A DNA stretch of 62,513 nucleotides from an uncultured Acetobacteraceae bacterium. Lineage in GTDB: Bacteria; Pseudomonadota; Alphaproteobacteria; Acetobacterales; Acetobacteraceae. Below, piece by piece: positions 35,597 to 43,462 of this stretch. The stretch spans positions 1 through 62,513 of the forward strand of contig CAIVPZ010000048.1 of NCBI GenBank assembly GCA_903907955.1. Reading direction: 5' to 3'. The first letter of the stretch is position 1. Each line of letters begins with the position of its first letter. Below the pieces are notes generated by a model. It searched no databases and was not told where the DNA came from. It saw nothing but the letters and a program-made list of their open reading frames with translations. Position numbers and translations under genes: made by a program.

Positions 35597-36745
35597 ATGG
35601 CGAAACGCGTGCCACCGGAAGACCGGGTGAACCTCGACCGGCTCGACGCGTACCTGCTCTCCGACCATTCGCCGGATGATGCGCTGGGTGTTTCCGACAT
35701 CGACGGCCTGTTGACTGCGTTGATCATCGGTCCCGAGGTGATCCTGCCTTCCGACTGGCTACCGTTGATATGGGGTCATGAAGAGCCATCATTCACCGAC
35801 GCTGGCGAGGCAGAGGCCGTCATCGGCACGATCATGAGCCGCTACAATGAGATTCTGTCGAACCTCAACGCCACCCCGGCCAGCGTCAATCCGGTGTTCG
35901 AGCGTATGCCCGATGGCAAAGTGCTCACGGCAGACTGGTGCAGCGGTTTCGTCGACGGCATGCGACTTCGACCGGCGGCATGGACACCTCTCTTGCAGGA
36001 CGAGGAATGTGGCGAGCTACTAACGCCGATCCTTGCACTCGGCGCTGAGCCCGAAGATTATAAACTGTTTGGGCTGCGCCGGAAGCCGTCTGACGCGGCC
36101 TCCCGTAAGGCGCTGATGACAAAGGCCCCGGACCTCATCGTCGATAGCATCTTCGCTGTCTGGGACTACTGGCAGGAGACGCGGCGGGAACCGGTACCCA
36201 TTCGGGCATTGGCTGAGACGCCCATTACACCGATTGACCCGAAGCGCAAGTTAACCAAGGCAACGGCAAAGCGAGAACCCAAGGTACCTCCGACCGACAA
36301 GCCGTCTGCTTTTGACAACACCACACACATCATTCGGGCATCCCTGAAGGCGCGCCTTTACCGCGATATTGAGATTGCAAGCGATGCGTCATTGTATGAT
36401 CTCGCGGAAGCCATCATTCAATCGTTTGGTTTTGACCCAGATCACGCTTTTGGGTTTTTCAGCAAGCTGACAGGCAATATCTACGATTCGCCCGTCAAAT
36501 ATGAATTGTTTACTGATATGGAGGGAGGCTCCGGCTCACGAAGCGTCAAGCGAACCTCGGTCAACGCGGTTTATCGGCGGATTGGAACCAAAATGCTGTT
36601 CCTGTTTGACTATGGTGACGAATGGAGGTTCATCACTGAATTCAAAGCGTTGGGCGTGCGCGAGAAGAAGGTCGGCTACCCGCGAGTGGTTGCTACGGTC
36701 GGCAAGGCACCGCCCCAGTACCCGGACATGGAGGAGGACGAGTGA
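35597..36745 (+). CDS. UPF0149 (YecA/YgfB) - pRiA4b ORF-3 fusion
   Basis: A 382-residue two-domain protein. Residues 10-170 match UPF0149: LGVSDIDGLLTALIIGPEVI, PSDWLPLIWG and DWCSGFVDGMRLRPAAW. A basic linker (about 200-235) leads to a pRiA4b ORF-3 domain (about 240-375): HIIRASLKARLYRDIEI, LYDLAEAIIQSFGFDPDHAF, FLFDYGDEWRFITEF and the end VGKAPPQYPDMEEDE. ORF-3 domains are common on plasmids and beside transposons; UPF0149 proteins are poorly understood. It follows the HEPN/MNT pair after a 276-base gap in the accessory island. Function unknown. Confidence 0.8.
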   Translation: MAKRVPPEDRVNLDRLDAYLLSDHSPDDALGVSDIDGLLTALIIGPEVILPSDWLPLIWGHEEPSFTDAGEAEAVIGTIMSRYNEILSNLNATPASVNPVFERMPDGKVLTADWCSGFVDGMRLRPAAWTPLLQDEECGELLTPILALGAEPEDYKLFGLRRKPSDAASRKALMTKAPDLIVDSIFAVWDYWQETRREPVPIRALAETPITPIDPKRKLTKATAKREPKVPPTDKPSAFDNTTHIIRASLKARLYRDIEIASDASLYDLAEAIIQSFGFDPDHAFGFFSKLTGNIYDSPVKYELFTDMEGGSGSRSVKRTSVNAVYRRIGTKMLFLFDYGDEWRFITEFKALGVREKKVGYPRVVATVGKAPPQYPDMEEDE

Positions 36746-37235
36746 CAGCGAACGCCCGGCCCTGCCGCCGGAGCATGGCAATCGCGCAAGAAACCCTCTC
36801 CTTGGCCAGGCTGATCGAGGTCTGCATGTAGCATCCTGGCTGCCACAAAGCAGGCCACCAAACCAGCAACCAATGTCTGCCGCCACGTGTCGTACCAAGC
36901 CCCAATAGTGCACAATCGGGCAAATACACTGAGCCGAATCGCCTGGGATCGCGTTTAGTCCGATTCGCGCAGCCTTCTTTCATCTACAAAACGTCACGGC
37001 ATCTATCATTGCTTGTCCCGGATCGTAAGGCACTTCCATCCGGCGGAACCACGTGCCTTTCCGATGACCGCCGCCGATGCTGCCGCCGGGAATGGATGAG
37101 GAAGCCATGCCAGCCGGTAGGCGTCTCGGACGACAGGTCCCTCGTCGGCTCTGGAGGGTGGACACGGACGGGCTTGGAACTGGCCCGCGGACGGGGCAAT
37201 CTGGCTGTCACTCTGATTCGCTTGGGAAGTGACCG
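36746..37235. other. no gene recognised
   Basis: About 490 bases between the UPF0149 fusion and the GapR-like gene. Overlapping minus-strand frames lack start signals and resemble no known protein. The final 150 bases probably hold the GapR-like gene's promoter, but no clear -35/-10 pair was seen. Confidence 0.35.
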
Positions 37236-37529
37236 ATGAACGATGCGATTCCAGCCGACGCCGCGCAGCCGCAGGCGCATAATAAGTTGACAACTTACGT
37301 TGAGCGCATGGAACGCATGCTTGACGAGATTGACCAACTGAAGGATGGCCTCAAAGACCTTAAGGCCGAAATCAAGGCCGATGGGTTCAACATTAAGGCC
37401 GTTGACCGTATTGTTACCATCCGCCGCAGCAAGGAAGCCGCCGACAAAGAGGCTGAGCTGATAAACGATATATTGCTCTATGCTCACACAACCGGCACGC
37501 GACTCGATGTTGTGCAAAGCGATGAATAA
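37236..37529 (+). CDS. DUF2312/GapR-like DNA-binding protein
   Basis: A 97-residue protein matching the GapR fold: LTTYVERMERMLDEIDQLKD, LKDLKAEIKADGFNIKAVDR and IVTIRRSKEAADKEAELIND. GapR of Caulobacter clamps overtwisted DNA ahead of replication and transcription forks using a long coiled-coil with basic residues. This copy has the same core but an extra C-terminal segment (AHTTGTRLDVVQSDE), and it lies among integrase and defence genes, so it is probably an accessory paralogue. Confidence 0.85.
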   Translation: MNDAIPADAAQPQAHNKLTTYVERMERMLDEIDQLKDGLKDLKAEIKADGFNIKAVDRIVTIRRSKEAADKEAELINDILLYAHTTGTRLDVVQSDE

Positions 37530-37712
37530 ACCAGTCTGCGCCTCTTGGATCAGCGCACCTGTTTCGATCTGTAGGCTGACTTCAGCGTGATGGATCAGGC
37601 CACACAGGGCGTTTTCGCCTTGTGTGGCTTATCCGTCGGTTTGCGATGGCGGATCGCCCAATGACCCCGACATGCAGCCTGGCACGAACAGCCAGGCGCC
37701 AAACAGCCAGGG

Positions 37713-38054
37713 CTATTTCTCAGCAACCCTTCGCCGGCATTCGGCCATCAGTTCGCTGTAGTCCTCGGTGTCACTGTCGGCGCGGCACACCCACGCCAGT
37801 TGGGTGACCATCAGCCGCACCGCGGCATCGTCCTTTGTGGCGACGCCCTCCTCGCGGGCCTCCTTGCAGGCGTCAATGATGGCATAGGCGATGCCGCTGG
37901 GGTTGCATGCTCCGGGGTTTACGATCAGCAGGGCATCGGCGAACCGCTTGGATGGCGGGCGGCGGCTGGCTTCGGCCGGTGCTGGGGTCTCGGCCGCGGC
38001 CTGTTCGGTCGGCATCGGATTGGACATTTCGTCATCTTCCTGCGGGTCATGCAT
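37713..38054 (-). CDS. hypothetical protein (113 aa)
   Basis: Starts at ATG 38054, overlapping the upstream gene's stop by 8 bases; ATG 38027 (MSNPMPTEQ) is the alternative. An Ala/Pro/Glu-rich N-terminus precedes a compact helical part: RFADALLIVNPGACNPSGIA, AIIDACKEAREEGVATKDD and VRLMVTQLAWVCRADSDTED. Proteins with this ALLIVNxGACNPSGIA stretch occur in accessory regions of alphaproteobacteria without known function. Translationally coupled to the gene at 38283. Confidence 0.65.
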   Translation of the reverse strand: MHDPQEDDEMSNPMPTEQAAAETPAPAEASRRPPSKRFADALLIVNPGACNPSGIAYAIIDACKEAREEGVATKDDAAVRLMVTQLAWVCRADSDTEDYSELMAECRRRVAEK

Positions 38055-38283
38055 CGTTGACGGCGCCTTCCTCGCCGAGTTCGACCGTCAGCACGCGATG
38101 CTCGGCATCGAACATGACCGGTGGGGCTAATCCTGTCTCCGCCCAGGCGTCCAGCAAGGTCGCAGACGCGCGACGTTCGATGGTGACGGTCATCGGTTGC
38201 CCGGTGCCGAGTTCAACGCCGCTCATGCAGACGATGCGGCCGAAATCGGCGACGCGCTTCAACCGAATGCGAATCGTGTCCAT
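38047..38283 (-). CDS. hypothetical protein (78 aa)
   Basis: ATG 38283 is chosen over the longer frame to 38313 because it starts the compact domain. MDTIRIRLKRVADFGRIV, VELGTGQPMTVTIERRASAT and DAEHRVLTVELGEEG suggest a small beta-rich protein. No family is recognised. It precedes and overlaps the gene at 38054 and follows the integrase gene on the same strand. Confidence 0.55.
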   Translation of the reverse strand: MDTIRIRLKRVADFGRIVCMSGVELGTGQPMTVTIERRASATLLDAWAETGLAPPVMFDAEHRVLTVELGEEGAVNDA

Positions 38284-38394
38284 GGGTCCTCCGTTGTATT
38301 GATGCCGCGACATGAAAATGGCGCCCGCGCCGGCCTGGCACGTGACGCCTCCACCCCCGCGCGGCTGGCGGGGGCCGATCCCGGATGCCGGCGG

Positions 38395-38970
38395 CTACAG
38401 CAGCCCGACGAGCTTGCGCTGGCCGTTGGTGTCGCCGTCGATGTAGCCCTGGGTGGTCTCGATGGAGCTGTGGCCGGCCAACAGCTGCACGTCGCGCAGG
38501 CTGCATCCGGCGCGGTGCAGGTTGCGCGCCGCCAGGGTGATGAAGGTGCGCCGGCCGGAGTGCGACGAGCAGCCCTCCAGGTCGAGTTCGGCGAACATGG
38601 CGACGAACCAGTTGACGATGCTGTTTGGCTTCAGCGCCCCGCCTCTGTGGGATACAATCACCGGGCCGTCGCCGGCGGTCTCGCGGCGGAGGTCGGCGAG
38701 GGCCTGCCGCAAATCGGGGTGCAGCGGCACCCGCCGGCCGGAGCGTCGTTTGGCGATGGCGTCCTGCACCGCCAGCACGGTGCCGACCTGGCCGCCGGCG
38801 TCGAGCACCATCGGCCATTGCAGCCGGGCGATCTCCATTGCGCGCAGCCCGGCCTTCACCGACAGCAGGATGATGACGCGGTTGCGGGCGGGGTCCGCTG
38901 ACTGGCGGGCGTAGGCGAGCATGCGCCGCAGCATGGGCGCGCTGATCAGTTTGGCCTGCCGACCTGGCAT
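38395..38970 (-). CDS. minimal tyrosine recombinase (integrase)
   Basis: A 191-residue protein holding only the catalytic domain of a tyrosine recombinase. Catalytic residues in order: R43 (GLRAMEIARLQW), a Lys in AIAKRRSGRRVPL, H137 and R140 (HSGRRTF), H167 (LAGHSSIETT) and the nucleophile Y176 (TQGYIDGD). The usual N-terminal SAM-like core-binding domain is missing, so it may rely on another protein for DNA recognition or act on short sites. Its presence supports a mobile origin of the surrounding genes. No attachment sites were identified. Confidence 0.85.
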   Translation of the reverse strand: MPGRQAKLISAPMLRRMLAYARQSADPARNRVIILLSVKAGLRAMEIARLQWPMVLDAGGQVGTVLAVQDAIAKRRSGRRVPLHPDLRQALADLRRETAGDGPVIVSHRGGALKPNSIVNWFVAMFAELDLEGCSSHSGRRTFITLAARNLHRAGCSLRDVQLLAGHSSIETTQGYIDGDTNGQRKLVGLL

Positions 38971-39080
38971 GGCTCGGGGTCTCCTGATGATGGTGTCGGG
39001 GATTGCGCGGTGTGCGCCGGCGGCCGGCGCTATCGGAGCGCATGGGATCGGCTCCGCCGCAGCCGCCGGCGGCGACCGCG

Positions 39081-39410
39081 TCAGTAGTCGCTGGCGAGCA
39101 TGATCGTCAGCACGCGGGCGGTCTTGCTGGGGTCGGACGGGTCTTCCGAGCCACAGGTCATCGACGGGTCGTAATAGTCGATCTTGAACATGATTTTCTG
39201 ACCGGCTGCGGTCAGCAACGCGCAGTCATGTTCGCCATACGGGTCATTGTCCGCGTTGAAGTCGGTGAAGTTTGACACCGCCGTGAGGATTTCGTCGATC
39301 TGGTTGCTGGGCAACGAGAGGATGCTTCGGGTCAGCATGACCCTGCCGGTGTTGCCGATGGTACGCAGGGCGTCATTCAGGGCGCGAATGCGCTCTGTTT
39401 TCTTGGTCAT
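39081..39410 (-). CDS. DUF3768 protein
   Basis: A 109-residue protein; ATG 39410 has GAGG 7 bases upstream. The sequence TERIRALNDALRTIGNTGR, FTDFNADNDPYGEHDC, KIDYYDPSMTCGSEDPSDPS and TRVLTIMLASDY-like end match DUF3768, a family frequent on alphaproteobacterial plasmids and integrative elements. The GEHD and KIDYYD motifs are its core. Function unknown. Confidence 0.85.
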   Translation of the reverse strand: MTKKTERIRALNDALRTIGNTGRVMLTRSILSLPSNQIDEILTAVSNFTDFNADNDPYGEHDCALLTAAGQKIMFKIDYYDPSMTCGSEDPSDPSKTARVLTIMLASDY

Positions 39411-39500
39411 GTGGGTGCCTCTGGGATTGGGGGGCGGCATGGGGATGCGCGATGCCGGCCGTTGAAACAGGTAGGGCGGCCCGAAGGCCGCCCCGGGTCG

Positions 39501-40100
39501 TCACACCCGCACGGGCGGCGGGTACATGATGGCGATTTCGTCCCGCTTGCGCTTCTTGAGGGACTGGTTCGGGTAGTCCCGGAAGCGCAGGGTGAACACG
39601 TCGCCGTGGATGGCCACGATGATGGCCTCCCACCATCCCTCGGGTGCGCCCTGGTCAGTGTACTCGGGGATCAGCACCACCATGTTGACGGCCAGCGCCG
39701 CCCAGAGCGGGTCAACCGGCATGGCGTGGGCGGGGATGTCGTCCGACAGCCCGACGAAGGTGGGCAGGGTGCCGGGCGGCAGCGTGCCCGAGCCGTCCGG
39801 CGCCTCCACCGGCGCGCCGGCCAGGTTGGCCAACAGGCGTTGCAGGACGTCGCGCTTGACGCCGGGCAGGGTGAGCTTGCCGGCCGAGGTGATCTCGCCC
39901 TCAGGCACCGCGGCCTTGACCAGGTCGATATGGGTCGGGGCGAACTCGACGGCCGTGTAGCCCTGTCTCTGTGCCCCCAGCGTGGCGGTGGCCTTGACGG
40001 TGAGGCCGAACCAGGCGGCCCGTGGCACGCGGGTGTCGGCGGGCTTGGTGTAGACCAGCACGGCGGGGGTTGCTGGTGGTTCGTAAGGTTCGTCGTTCAT
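39501..40100 (-). CDS. duplicated hypothetical protein, copy 2
   Basis: A 199-residue protein, clearly a paralogue of the next gene (40243-40845) with most positions identical. ATG 40100 follows AAAGGA. The N-terminus is AVLVYTKPADTRVPRAAWFG; the middle (LVKAAVPEGEITSAGKLTL, KRDVLQRLLANLAGAPVEAP) is helical; the best-conserved block is C-terminal: WEAIIVAIHGDVFTLRFRDY and the end EIAIMYPPPVRV. That block has the alternating strand pattern of a Tudor/SH3-like barrel (inference). No named family. The leader contains a hairpin shared with copy 1. Confidence 0.7.
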   Translation of the reverse strand: MNDEPYEPPATPAVLVYTKPADTRVPRAAWFGLTVKATATLGAQRQGYTAVEFAPTHIDLVKAAVPEGEITSAGKLTLPGVKRDVLQRLLANLAGAPVEAPDGSGTLPPGTLPTFVGLSDDIPAHAMPVDPLWAALAVNMVVLIPEYTDQGAPEGWWEAIIVAIHGDVFTLRFRDYPNQSLKKRKRDEIAIMYPPPVRV

Positions 40101-40125
40101 CCGGTGTGGTCCTTTACAAATAAGA

Positions 40126-40146
40126 AGGGACCCGGTAAGGGTCCCT
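40126..40146 (-). promoter_or_regulatory. leader hairpin of copy 2
   Basis: AGGGACCC pairs perfectly with GGGTCCCT around a 5-base loop, 25 bases before the start codon of the 39501-40100 gene. On the coding strand it is followed by TTCTTATTTGT and then the AAAGGA ribosome binding site, so it could attenuate transcription or shield the mRNA. Confidence 0.6.
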
Positions 40147-40242
40147 GGAGAGTCTCTGGTTGCTGTGTGTTGTATTACGCCAGAGCATCTGCGCTCTCCT
40201 GGGGGCAAACAGCTGGGGTGGCCCGAAGACCGCCCGTGGTGA

Positions 40243-40845
40243 TCACACCCGCACGGGCGGGGGATACATGATGGCGAGTTCGTGTCTCTGACGTTGGAAT
40301 TGCGGTTGCCTGGGGTAGTCGCGGAATCGCAATGTGAATACGTCGCCGTGGATGGCCACGATGATGGACTCAAACCAGCCTTCGGTCCCACCTCGGTCCT
40401 CGTACTCGGGTGCGAGCACGACCATGTTCACCGTGAGGGCAGCCCAGAGCGGATCGACCGGCTGCGCAGCTGCCAGTTGGGCCTCGGACGATCCCACAAA
40501 GGTTGGCAGGGTGCCCGGTGGCAGCTTGCCCGAACCATCCGGCGCCTCGACGGGTTCACCCGCGAGATTTGCCAGCAGCCGGGCAAGCACGTCCTTCTTG
40601 ACTGCGGACAGGCTGAGCTTGCCGGCCTTGCTGAGTTCTCCCTGGTGGGCAGCGGCCTTGACCAGGTCAGCGTATCGGGGGTCGAACTCGACCACCGTGT
40701 AGCCCGCCCTCTGCGCCGCCAAGGTCGCGCTGGCACGTTCCGTGACGGGGAACCAGCCTGCTTTCGGCGTCAGTGCGTCGGCGGGCTTGGTGTGGATGAG
40801 CACTGCCGGCACTGGTGGCAGTTTTTCGTCAGGTTCGTCGTTCAT
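40243..40845 (-). CDS. duplicated hypothetical protein, copy 1
   Basis: A 200-residue paralogue of the gene at 39501-40100. ATG 40845 follows AAAGGA. The same blocks are present: AVLIHTKPADALTPKAGWFP, LVKAAAHQGELSKAGKLSLS, PVEAPDGSGKLPPGTLPTFV, VDPLWAALTVNMVVLAPEY, SIIVAIHGDVFTLRFRDYP and AIMYPPPVRV. Divergence lies mostly in loops, as expected after duplication with both proteins kept. A promoter with perfect TATAAT lies upstream at 40988-41016. The leader of about 135 bases includes the shared hairpin. Function unknown. Confidence 0.7.
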   Translation of the reverse strand: MNDEPDEKLPPVPAVLIHTKPADALTPKAGWFPVTERASATLAAQRAGYTVVEFDPRYADLVKAAAHQGELSKAGKLSLSAVKKDVLARLLANLAGEPVEAPDGSGKLPPGTLPTFVGSSEAQLAAAQPVDPLWAALTVNMVVLAPEYEDRGGTEGWFESIIVAIHGDVFTLRFRDYPRQPQFQRQRHELAIMYPPPVRV

Positions 40846-40870
40846 CCGGTGTCGTCCTTTACAAATAAGA

Positions 40871-40891
40871 AGGGACCCGATAAGGGTCCCT
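40871..40891 (-). promoter_or_regulatory. leader hairpin of copy 1
   Basis: Same 8-bp stem AGGGACCC/GGGTCCCT as at 40126-40146, loop GATAA instead of GGTAA. The stem and the following ACAAATAAGA-type segment are preserved between the copies while bases further upstream drift, which points to selection on the structure. Confidence 0.6.
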
Positions 40892-40987
40892 GGAGAGGCT
40901 ATGGCTTTGGTGTGATGTATCGTGCTAGTGCATCTGCGCTCTCCTGGGCACAAACTGATGCTGTGCGGCGACCTGTGGCCACGTGTT

Positions 40988-41016
40988 ATTATAGCATGAT
41001 TTTACACTGCGCGCAA
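40988..41016 (-). promoter_or_regulatory. sigma70-type promoter for the duplicated gene
   Basis: On the minus strand TTGCGC (41016-41011), a 17-base spacer, and a perfect TATAAT (40993-40988). It overlaps an imperfect inverted repeat with arms GCGCGCA and TGCGCGC (41009-41037), a possible operator. The region is much AT-richer than its surroundings. Confidence 0.6.
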
Positions 41017-41172
41017 TATGCTTATATTCATGCGCGCCTATAATTTGATTAAGCTATGAAATAGAGGGGGCAATGTCGTGCTTTAGTTGTACTGGGACGT
41101 CAGGACCGCGGCGGGTGACCTCGCGGAGACCATCCTGAACTGGCGGCGCCGACCATGACGGTCGCAATGCAG

Positions 41173-41233
41173 AAGCGGCCGTGTGCGGATTCCAACGAAA
41201 GCGGCCACCTATTCCAACTTCAAAGCGGCCACC
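41173..41233. mobile_element. IS21-like terminal repeats, no transposase
   Basis: Three copies of AAGCGGCC at 41173, 41199 and 41223, spaced 26 and 24 bases, the last two extended to AAAGCGGCCACC and separated by ATTCCAACTT-type spacer. Regular repeats of this form resemble the multiple terminal repeats of IS21-family ends. No istA/istB gene is present, so this would be a solo end or a scar. It sits between the duplicated genes and the BREX operon. Confidence 0.4.
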
Positions 41234-41359
41234 AGCCGGCCATTGTGAAGGCGCAGCAGAGCATGACCCGAGTTGGATAGCACGCCAGCGACGATCTCTC
41301 GTGATGCCCGAACCGTGGACGCCATTCCCATTCCACTGGTAGATGAGACGCGAAGAACG

Positions 41360-43462
41360 TCAGCGAGCGCTCTTGCCGTCCCCCAACGAGGCGCGGAAAA
41401 CGTCGATCTTTGTCTCCAGGCAGCGGCGCAGACTCAAATCAGTCGCACCGACCGTAGACCAGCCTTCGGGTTTCTGATAGAAGTCTAGACCTCGGCCGAT
41501 CTTAACGGTCCAGCCGTTGTCAAGGCGAACTTCTCGGTCGTGCATTTTGTCGTTAAGGCGCACATCGAGGGCCACGTCGTACTCCAACAGGCTTTGCTTG
41601 AGCTCGTCTAGCTTCTCCTGGACGCTCGCCATGTCTGTCTGTTGGTCGTAGGACGTCAAAAGGGTGACATTTCTGACCGTTCCTGCCTTGACAACTGCTT
41701 CGCAGAACCGAACGAAGTTTGCGATCTGATGTGGCAAGCGGATGTAGGGGTCCTCGACCACAACGGTCTTTGCCCCTAGCAAGTAAGGACCAAAAATCGT
41801 GTCATAAGAATGGCCGGTGTCGCCATAAGCGATCGTGTAGTGCCGCTCGGTCGGTGCTTCAGCCTTATGCTGAGCTTCCATCATAGGCGCAGGCGCAGGC
41901 CAGAAGGAGTCCGGTGCAGTTGCTTCGGCGGCCGAAGTCGCTGCCTCGGCCTTGGATCGTAGACGGCGGCGGGCGGGTTCCTGTGTAGCCAAGGCGCCGG
42001 CAGTTTCTGGACACGTAACAAGAATCTCTTTCCCGGCTTTGTCAAAGTAGGACAAGCCGATCTTGGCGAATTCATCATCGGGCTTGCGCTTGTTCATTTG
42101 CTCCTTGACGCGACGCCGGCATTCGATCGCATAGGCGACGTACTCGTCAAATTCCTCATCGCTGGGGGAATCGGCCGGGTGAAGTATCTTGAGAATCGCG
42201 CAGACAGTTTTCTTGATGCCCTTCTCATCACGCCCCTCTACGGCGGAACCCAGCTTCAGCCGTTTGGTGACCTCCTCATAGCGGTTGCTGTGCTTGAGCT
42301 CGTAGTGGAAGGCTTCAGCCAGATAATCAGTGATGAGGCCGAACCGATCGGTCAGAAAAGCACTGCTGTTCTTCGGCATCTCCCAGCCGGGCAAGTAGCA
42401 GGCAAAGCGGTCCATCACCGCCAAATCAAATTGTTCGGGCAGGGGCTGGAACAAATCGTATTCTGTGGAATTGACGATCTGATCCACTGACATGTCGATG
42501 TTGCCGACGAACGCCATGCTAGCGTCGGCGATCACCTCTACGCCGCGCGAGAAGCGGCCATTGGCCATGAAGTCCTTCATGATCTGGATTGTGTCGGGAT
42601 CTTTGATCTTGATGCCGCCAACCTCGTCGAACGCCACCGTGTCCCAGAATCCCACCAAGCCGATCTTTCGGCGGGCGTTGTTGTAAAAAAGCACCGACTT
42701 GGTCGCCTGCCCGCCGCTGATCAGCGTCGAGTAGGGAGAGAACTCCGAGAAGAAATACGACTTGCCGGTGCCGCGGGGACCGAGCTCGATGAAGTTAAAA
42801 TTCGGCTCTACCAAGGGCGCCAGTCGGACGATAAAGTGCAGTTTCACCCGCTTGGTCAGTTTTGTCGGCTCTAGACCAACTGAGCGGAGCACAACGTCCA
42901 TCCACTCGTCACGGGTAAACCCCTTCTTCGTCTCGCCGTAGAAGGCGAAGTCAAAGCGGCTGAGCTGAACAGGCCGTAGGTCCTCGACATAAAACGCGTA
43001 AGCGTCGGCGTCGACGTCATTGTGGGCGATGACCACCTCGGCCCAAATGCCCCCTTCCAGCAGACGGTCGTTGTCGCGGTAAAACTTCTCACCGATGGCG
43101 ATGCGTTGGGAGGCGAAGTTTTCCAGTGAGGCCCAGTGCCGCTTCTCCTTCTCAACGTAACGGACATGGACTTTGTCGATGAATTTGTGCTTCCCTTTCA
43201 GTGCCACACGAGATTGGGCCGCGTTGGCTTCGTCAGGGCGGACATAGTTTTCTTGCAGTGTGGAGAGGACCGCCTCCAACCCTTCCTGGATCTCCGCAGG
43301 GTCGTTGCTGGCACAGTAGCGGGCCAGCAGGAATTCCAGCACGAAGGTCGGGACGTTGGTGCCCTTCTTAATCCGATGCAACAAGTCTTTGCGGACCACC
43401 TTGCCGTCGAAAGCCGCGTTGAGCTTGACGTCAAGGGGGTCCATGACGAAGTCAGACGGCAT
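41360..43462 (-). CDS. brxL: BREX protein BrxL
   Basis: A 700-residue AAA+ protein, last gene of the BREX operon. The N-terminus DPLDVKLNAAFDGKVVRKDL is the BrxL start. Walker A GPRGTGKS is at 228-235 and Walker B VAFDEVG at 276-282. BrxL encircles DNA and is needed for phage exclusion in type 1 systems. Instead of an obvious Lon-like domain, the last ~150 residues (GDTGHSYDTIFGPYLLGAKT, ...MHDREVRLDNGWTVKIGRGL) resemble the phospholipase D-like MIT C-terminal domain. ATG 43462 has GGAG 7 bases upstream and overlaps pglZ by 11 bases; a second Met (residue 7) is closer to the family start but lacks a binding site. Confidence 0.9.
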   Translation of the reverse strand: MPSDFVMDPLDVKLNAAFDGKVVRKDLLHRIKKGTNVPTFVLEFLLARYCASNDPAEIQEGLEAVLSTLQENYVRPDEANAAQSRVALKGKHKFIDKVHVRYVEKEKRHWASLENFASQRIAIGEKFYRDNDRLLEGGIWAEVVIAHNDVDADAYAFYVEDLRPVQLSRFDFAFYGETKKGFTRDEWMDVVLRSVGLEPTKLTKRVKLHFIVRLAPLVEPNFNFIELGPRGTGKSYFFSEFSPYSTLISGGQATKSVLFYNNARRKIGLVGFWDTVAFDEVGGIKIKDPDTIQIMKDFMANGRFSRGVEVIADASMAFVGNIDMSVDQIVNSTEYDLFQPLPEQFDLAVMDRFACYLPGWEMPKNSSAFLTDRFGLITDYLAEAFHYELKHSNRYEEVTKRLKLGSAVEGRDEKGIKKTVCAILKILHPADSPSDEEFDEYVAYAIECRRRVKEQMNKRKPDDEFAKIGLSYFDKAGKEILVTCPETAGALATQEPARRRLRSKAEAATSAAEATAPDSFWPAPAPMMEAQHKAEAPTERHYTIAYGDTGHSYDTIFGPYLLGAKTVVVEDPYIRLPHQIANFVRFCEAVVKAGTVRNVTLLTSYDQQTDMASVQEKLDELKQSLLEYDVALDVRLNDKMHDREVRLDNGWTVKIGRGLDFYQKPEGWSTVGATDLSLRRCLETKIDVFRASLGDGKSAR

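Noticed and set aside
41009-41037. Inverted repeat as a CRISPR or terminator element
   Set aside because: Only two arms, with no array, and it overlaps a good promoter; an operator is more likely.
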